A stretch of 64,000 bases of DNA from Amphiura filiformis (taxonomy: Eukaryota > Echinodermata > Ophiuroidea > Amphilepidida > Amphiuridae), in the NCBI RefSeq assembly GCF_039555335.1, contig NC_092644.1, positions 49,861,281 to 49,925,280 of the forward strand, written 5' to 3'. The notes under the pieces are model-generated. The model worked only from the letters and a program-made list of their open reading frames with translations, searched no databases and was not told where the DNA came from. Below, one piece after another: positions 52,001-61,000 of the stretch. The position numbers were made by a program, and so were the translations under genes. Position 1 is the stretch's first letter; each line of letters starts with the position of its first letter.

Positions 52001-55000
52001 GCTCCATTATTTTTCACGAATGGAGTGTTATTGAAATAGGTTGCTCTTTACAAATTGATCAATTACTCATTGATGCCGGACAATACACTAATATAATGAT
52101 CATACTAAATTTTAGGTGCGAGTGCAAAAATAGTCCGACTCAGCTTTATGTAAAATTTCTATAGAAATACCCATCATATCACGATCCAGGTGTTTAGTTC
52201 AAATCATCCGTAACCACCTTCTTGAATTATAAAGATTTAAAATGTTTGTTACACAAATTGAATAAACATAGATTAAGTAAAATCATTAAAGTGATTAGAC
52301 CATCAATAGTTCTTTATGCCCACTTCTAATGTATTAACTGTTGAAGTAGTTGCGTTTAGGTCTCTATTTTGCATAATAAGGAAAATTGGCAAAAAGGTCA
52401 TATAGCATGTATAGGCTCATATGAAATGGTCATTACAGTTTTCAACCTCAAGAAAACTACACCTATCGCTATACCTGAGCAATGATACTCTTCTCTGTGA
52501 ATCGAGTTTACGATTTTGGAACAACCATGCAATTATGGACACTATTGTTTATCTTGGATAATTTTGTGATGGAATCATTCCGAGGATATCAACGATATCT
52601 GCTGCGAATCAACGATATATCGTTGATTCGCAGCAGAAGGACCAAAATCAGGAAAATTTTAAATGTACTACAACACATTTTACCTAGGCCTATTATTGTC
52701 CTTGAACTTTGTCGGCAAAAAACAAAACAAACTTCGCCGCCTTCGACGCGAAATAAAAGCCACCTCAACTTCCAGTCCCCTTCCGAAATCAAATGGAGCG
52801 TCCCTTACATTGTAATATTTAATTACCGTAAAATGGGGGTAACTTCGGTAAGCGGGTAACTTTGGTCGTTCAAATATATTTTTAAATGGTCATATTTCCA
52901 TTACAGCAATATTGTTTTTAGTCATATTTGGTCTCAATTTGTTAAGAAATATATTTGGAAGAAGTCGCTCATGTCCAATTTCTTTGAAAGTTACGAAAAT
53001 ATTGGCATTTTTGACCAAAAATGAGCATTTTTTTTTTTTCAGACAAAATAAAAATCGATATTTGTGAGCAAGGATGCGTGCTTGCTTAATTTTGCATGGG
53101 GACAAATGTCACAAAAAACAAAACCTTGCCCATATACAGCGAAGATCAATTTTTTTCATTTTCTTTTCTTCATGGAATGTAATACTCTGACCAAAGTTGC
53201 CCCAAATGCGGGGTAACTTTGGTCAGGCTATTTTCAACCCCTAGGGCACCCTTTCAAAATTATTCAAAAATCTTTTTCAACTTCAAGGTGTAGAAGGGAA
53301 CCATAACGTCATAAAAAAGAGATAATTAGAAATATATTTGGTTTTGTTTGGAAGCAGTGCATGTTTAAAAACTCTGAAAAGTGCCCAAAGTTACCCGTTT
53401 TACGGTATCGGATAGGCCTACTGATCGATGTAAGTAAATATTCAAGCATGCCAAAATACCATCAGATGAAACATCAGATATACTAATGACAAATAAAAAT
53501 TATACAGAAAATAGACCTACTGTGGCTTTTATCATTATTAAACATGCCCGAAGAGAACGATTTGAAAATAAACAGATTCATAGGCCTAAATACATTGATA
53601 CAGAATGTGTATTATGTATATGTAGCAATGTTGCCCAAAATATGACAAATTATATGTAGGGCCTAAGCCACTGAAAACGTATAAAAATATAAAGAAGGAA
53701 AAAAATGTTATAAAAACAGTAAGCGTAGAAAGAAAGGTCCAAATAAATAAAAGTAAAGGCCTACGTAAGTAAAGCCTAAGTGAGGGTAAAACACATCTTG
53801 CATAATAAGTACAACGTACTTAGCCAACAATTTAACCTGCCCGTTTTGATCTTGACTTGCTTTTCACAGATTGCATTGTAAGGGCTCGGATAGCGACGTT
53901 TTACGTATTTTGTTTGTGGCACCTAAGAGCAAATCAGACACATCCTTCTGATATCAAATAATTTAGATTTTTATTAAATTCGCGATACAATACACATTTT
54001 AAGGCAAATTATTAAAATTGATATTTTGAAATTTAACAGTCCTCAAAGTAAATTGTATAAATCTAACGATATACAGTAAATAGTAGGAAGTTGGGTTGAA
54101 CAGCCGTCAATCATATGAAAATTGTGACCTTCATTATTAAAGATATAAATTTTTTCCTCAAAACACTAAAAATGTAGGTCTTTTGGAAACAAATGTTTAA
54201 GTTCTATATGAAAGGTCAAATTTTCAATTGAGTCGGCTTTTCATGCCAGCTACATAGGCCTATAGTTTAATCATTAGATTTATAAAGTTTACTTCGAGGA
54301 CTGTTAAATTTGGAAAAATATAAAAAAAATATGAAATTTTAATAATTTGTATTATATCGCGAATTTCACAAAATCAAAATTATTATTATTATTAGATATA
54401 GGGACAATCCTCGTATTCAGCATGCAATTCGATATGTCTGATGTGCTCTCAGGTCCCATGACAATACTGTGCACATGTTGCTATCCGCTTCCTCAATTTA
54501 TTGTATTAATGAAAATCATTTTCTTCTTGTTTTTCGTATCATTGTTTTGCATGAATGAAGTGATGATAACAATACCGCACTTTTCGCAAATACTTGCTTT
54601 TCAAAAGTGCAATTGATATTAACACTACATTCGTAAATGCCAGTACTTTTTCCCTGAAAAGTATTTGCTTTTCAGAGAAAAGAGAAAGGCATTTACGAAT
54701 GGCGTGTTATTGTGATCATCGCTCCATTCGTGGAAAATAATGGAGCGGTAAAACAATAGCGCGACGTCATAGGTGTGTATTAATATGATATAATGTAGGT
54801 ATGACAGGGAAACCTCAGTTAACACATTTGCTAGTCAGCCAAAATGGCCTAAACCGGCAATACAAATTTACATTGAAATTTAAAAGAACCGCTTGCTCAA
54901 GGAAACCTTCATAAATATGTTGTCTATACTTCACTATTATATAAACCATCTCCATACAAACAAGGTAATATAAAAGTTCTCCAGAGAGTCAGTACAAAAT

Positions 55001-58000
55001 GTGTAAACGTAAATACAGTCAGATTGTCATCACTTTTTTCTACATCTTACCGCATTCCCACACAAATGTTGATTTAAGAGGGTCACCCGAGTGTTGGAAA
55101 GCTACCTGCACTATGGATGTAAATTTTTTTGTCTAAATGAGTTAAAAAACGATGAAAATCTCACCATCTCTCGACAAACACCTACGTGAATTGATTATTT
55201 ATGTCAGCATGTTGACTTCCCATCATGCATCATATTGACCTTGGGCTATTCATAACTTTGTGGCGCTCGTGGCTATTTGTCACGAACTACAATATCATTA
55301 CACTTCAGTAAATCGCTCTCAGCGCTATGTCTCATTTATATTCAGTTGCAATATTTAAGGGGGTACTACACCCCTGCCCAATTTTGTGCCTATTTTTGCA
55401 TTTTTCTCAAAAATTATAGCACATTGGTGACAAGTAAGGTATGTATATTAAAGGGGCAAGGACTACGACTATTGTACTAAAAATTCAGCAACTCAAAGCA
55501 AGTAGTTATTGATTTATTGATCAAATATTGGTTTTCCCTCATTTTTTACTGTAACTCCGCAACTGTTGTCTGTGCTGAAACAAAATTTCCAGTGTAGTAG
55601 TTGTAGTACTTGCCCTTAGTATAATATACATATCTTACTTGTCCCCAATGCGCTATATTTTTTGAGAAAAATGCAAAAATGGGCACAAAATTGGGCAGGG
55701 GTGTAGTACCCCCTTAAACACGACAGGTTGTTTCTATATGAAATAATATAATTTGTCTACAGTATATGTTTATTTTTATTCCTTTTAGTGAATGCACTTA
55801 TATGATAATGTAGATCTAGTTTTCTTAGTCGTATTGATATTATGGGTTCTTAGCGGTTAGCCTCTTTCCCGGGGGGATCACTCACATAAATGGTCTGTAC
55901 GCATGCGTGACCAAAAAAACAAGTAAAAAGGGGTGTTATTTTTAGGCAAGGCAAGTTACACGCGTGACGCATTTAGGGTCTAAAAAACACTGATTTTCAA
56001 GAATAAGGGTAGTTTTCTGAAACTGGACAACTTGTTTGGGGTACCTTTTCAAATTTTTGGTAAATTATGAGTCCAAAAAGTGTACATTTGTTGTATTTTC
56101 ACCAGCCAAAAACTCATTAGGGGGTAAATTCTATATTAAATTACCTTATTAAGGGGCTAAATTTGCTGGTAGGGTAAAACTCGTTTAGGGGGTGTTTGAA
56201 AAAAATTTGGTCACGCATGCGTACACTGTCATATTTGAGTGGCCCCCCCCCCCCCGGGGCCTCTTTCGCGTCATTTAATTCGTTTTTATTGGCTACCCGG
56301 ACTTGGCTAGCGGGATTTATGAACTGTTAAGAACGACTACGACTCAAGAATAAAACAGGTCACAGGTCATTGTAGTTCCGGCGTAAAATCATGTGCGAAT
56401 AATGTAAACATGGCTTCTTGAGCTAGTTAAGCTGTGTTTGTCGGAAATTCTTTTCATTTTTTCTCCTGTTTACTTAATGCATACTTACTACCAAATGATT
56501 AAGACTGCTCCCTAATATGTTGTGACAACATTAAAGCAAAACGAATGAGCGTAAGTATTGTCTGAGGTTAGATATTAGTGAGGTAAGCATGTATCAAAAC
56601 AACCAATTCAAAACTCGTATTCATGTATTTTTAATGTACATGCGTGTGTGAGTAAGGATTGTGAGGGACCACGGCTCCACCCTGTGATTTATTTACCTCA
56701 ACAATCATAACTCAAGAAATTTACATGGTATGTGCAAAGTTAAGGTACCATTTTAAAGAGCTCATCAATAGCTTTAATTTAATATGTATTTTACCTATGT
56801 AGAGTATCATGATGTGAACTAAAATTGAATAAGAACGTAAAAAATCTTGCGCCAATGTCACGGCTCCAGGCTATCAGTGTACCAGTTCAAAACACATGGC
56901 CATGACTGTATACTATACTACACATGTACTAATTTTTTAGTATGCATGCATGCATACATACTAAATAAGTAAGTTATTCCTGTCAGTCTCGGAGTCATGG
57001 GAGTGTTGTTAAATTACATGGCGATCTTTTCTTTTTAGACATAAAATTACAAATTTATCAATAACGCTCGCATCATGGTTAAACATGTTTTTAGCTGAAC
57101 AAACATACCTTTTTTGTCAAACAAGCTTTATTTTGTTCCAAAATCCATGTTTTTATCGCAATTTTTAACGTAAAGGAGCTGAATGTAAAATTGGTGATAC
57201 ACAGTGTATTTTAATTTTTTTTTTTTCCCTGCAATGAATCAGGTCTTAATACTCCATTGGTGAGCGACGGGCGATTGGTATTTCACGGAACGCAAGAAAA
57301 GGAGTCCTGTCTGATGGCTATAAACTGATCGCTAGATGATCGCTCTGTGGTATTCTCTTAGCCTGAGTCGCTTGGCCTATCTCGAACAAAATCGTCATTC
57401 GTAGCTATTGAAAAACAAGTGGATTCGCCGTACTATCACAACAATTGTTGACACAAAGATATAGGGATGATGACACTGTGTGATGCCAACTCAAAAACTT
57501 TCGCTTTGCATGTATGCTCGTTTTGAAAATCTCCAAAAATCTGTGAGGGCGTGGAACGATATACATGTTATTTATTTTACTTGTCCTAATGCAGCCACCA
57601 GATGAAAAACAAATTTAACCTTCCCCTGTATTGACCCCTTGACCTTATTGATTAGACCCCAAATCCAACTCAATTTTTTTCTGGGTCATAGAATCACTGC
57701 CCTAGAAAGACTACAAGGTATTTTAAAATGATAGTATTTTCATAGACCTATAATTTGTTTATAATATGAATTATGATGTGAATAATGGCAAACTGGCAAT
57801 TGCTGGCGACTATTAAAGGAAATGCAGTATTTCTTTAAACAGTCATACAGCACATTGTATATGGCTATCACAGTATCAAAATGCAACAGTTACCTTGACA
57901 AGCATATTCTATATAGAAAGGTCCCATTCCGCTTTAGGTTTACAGAAGCTGAATAGTTTTGAGACAAAGGATTTAATTAATATTCCTAAGTATGTTCCTT

Positions 58001-61000
58001 TGGACATTTTAATAAATTGAGTGTGCTTATTCATTTTAAAAAGTTATGCTAACATAAATTCATGAATTACAGTACTGGTACCTTCTTCTTCTTCTTCTAT
58101 GCTGATACTTGTCCAGGGTGCATTTATATATGGTCATTTTCACAGTAAAGGGTGTAACTTTTGATTTTTAGGGTCAAAATTTCAAACCACTTAAATATGT
58201 TTCTGTTTACTGTAATCATGCATAGAAGCAACTTAAATTCCAGTAAAATAGTGTTTCAAGGCTTAAACCTTTTGATTTCTGATAAAAAATTTGACATTTC
58301 CATAACATTTTGGTTAAAATCTAAGAAAAAATGTATTTTACATAAGCTCAGAAAATTATGACATGAAAGCTGGAATACACGTGAAATCCCATTCCAAAGT
58401 AAGTCAACAGATATAAGTTAAATTTTATACCATGTTTTGCTATGTTTGTAATTGCAATTTTGAAAATTTTTAACATCAAGGGTCATTTGCAATGGAAATT
58501 TCCCAACCTTAAACATATTTTTAAAGTTTTAATTGGGTTCCTAAAATAATTTAAATGTCTAACTTCATGTACAAATACTACTTGATGAAAGGAACCTCCC
58601 AGCCAAGTTTCACAGAAATTGGAGTTATTTTTTAGAATTGGCAATTCAAGCGATTTGTGTTTCGGAGGCTTCAGTTAACAACACAGGTGATCATAAAAGT
58701 AAAATATTTGGCTAACTACTACAAGTTGACATGAAAAATAGGTAAAAAATATCACAATTACCAATTTTCATGCTTTGCTTCTAAGTATTGAATTTCAGTT
58801 GTGACAAAAATTAAATTATCACAGCAAGTCATTTTTTTTGTTTCGGAGGCTTCATGTTTACAATGGTTAAACATGGCAGAAGTAGTTTTTTTTTAAACAA
58901 CACTGTTGGGATCATCTAAGCTGTTATTTTCTTGTGTGTATTGAATCAATGATTCTATGCGGCAGATATTGCAGATTTATAACATGATAATTTTTTCACC
59001 CATTTGTTAAGTATGGTGTTATTTGCATGTGAAGCCTCCGAAACGGGCTTTCTTGGATATCAGTATATTTTTCAAGCATTAACCATAATATCAATTTTTT
59101 TTAAAATTATGACATTCTGCACATATCATGCAACAATTACAATGCAGATATCAATATGGAACATACCAATTTAGATATGCATAGATGATAATTAAGTTTA
59201 CTGTTGTTTCGGAGGCTTCATTTGTTTCGGAGGCTTCAATTGTTAACGGAAAGTTTGTATTGGGTCCCATTTTCAAACGGTGATATATATCTCCATGATT
59301 TAAAAACAAGTGACTTGAGGATCTACTTTGCTACATTTTGATCAATAGATTGGATGAGCTCTTTTATTTATATTTGCCCAAGCTTGCTGAACAGTTTGTT
59401 TCGGAGGCTTCAAAAAAGTTAACGGAAAATCGGCTCTTTGAAGTCAAGATTTTATAAAAATTTTTAAAGCTTGCAAATCAACTAATTTTTGTTACCCATT
59501 TCAAGTTAAGATATCAACTGTTATGAATCAAGAAGAAGTGAAGAAATAACCAAGAATTATGAACCAAAGCTATACCCACAAAGTTTGTTAACAATTGTTA
59601 ACGGAAAATGAAGCCTCCGAAGCGACAAATATCAAGTCCGGTTCTCAAAAATACAGGGCTGTTCACAATTAAATCTAATGTGGCAGTGTTTACTGAACAT
59701 ATGACCGTACTTTCAGGATAAGAAAAATTATCCATGAACTAACTGAAGAAAACACAGGGTTTTACAAAAATGTTACTGTTTTTTACAGTTTTTCAAAATG
59801 GCAATATTAGGTACATTTAAGCCTACTAAAACTAAACGCAGTAACTCCCGAAGATGATTATGCTACCCAAGGTAGCTGCTAACTAGATGACTTATGTGGC
59901 CAAAAATCATGGAATTCTGTGGCTTTATTAGAAAACTACGGATCAAAATGTTAAAAATCCAAAGTTACACCCTTTACCGTGAAAATGACCATATAAATTA
60001 TCGTGTATTGTAGGGTCAAGTTGATAGATTATTTGTACATGTAATACTCTAAAATGACATTATTATTTATTTGTCACAGGATGGGGCAGCAAAGATTACA
60101 GCTCTAGCCTGGGCACCAAACAATACCAAACTTGCAGTGTGCACTGTAGAGAGAGTTATTCTATTGTATGATGAGCATGGGGAACGCAGGGACAAGTTTT
60201 CTACTAAACCTATTGATTCAAAGGTAAGAATACCCAGCCTGAGTCATAGCATAGCCATACACTATGAGCTTGGTGAACGCAGGGACAAGTTTTCTAATAA
60301 ACCTATTGATTCAAAGGTAAGAATACCCAGCCTGATGAGTCATAGCATAGCCATACATTATGAGCATGGTGAACACAGGGACAAGTTTTCTACTAAACCT
60401 ATTGATTCAAAGGTAAGAATATACAGCCTGAGTCATAGCATAGCCATACACTATGAGCTTGGTGAATGCAGGGACAAGTTTTCTACTAAACCTATTGATT
60501 CAAAGGTAAGAATACCCAGCCTGAGTCATAGCATAGCCATACACTATGAGCTTGGTGAACGCAGGGACAAGTTTTCTACTAAACCTATTGATTCAAAGGT
60601 AAGAATATCCAGCCTGAATCATAGCATAGCCATACACTATGAGCTTGGTGAATGCAGGGACAAGTTTTCTACTAAACCTATTGATTCAAAGGTAAGAATA
60701 CCCAGCCTGAGTCATAGCATAGCCATACACTATGAGCTTGGTGAACGTAGGGACAAGTTTTCTACTAAACCTATTGATTCAAAGGTAAGAATACCCAGCC
60801 TGATGAGTCATAGCATAGCCATACATTATGAGCATGGTGAACACAGGGACAAGTTTTCTACTAAACCTATTGATTCAAAGGTAAGAATATACAGCCTGAG
60901 TCATAGCATAGCCATACACTATGAGCTTGGTGAATGCAGGGACAAGTTTTCTACTAAACCTATTGATTCAAAGGTAAGAATACCCAGCCTGAGTCATAGC

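Larger units (their letters stand above)
51963..54783. mobile_element. Inverted pair 2.8 kb apart (possible element)
   Basis: TTAATACACACCTATGACGT ... CGCTATTGTTTTACCGCTCC at 51963-52035 recurs inverted at 54710-54783 with few changes. This may be a long element containing the 52824 and 53881 insertions, or two unrelated copies of one repeat in opposite orientation. Confidence 0.4.
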
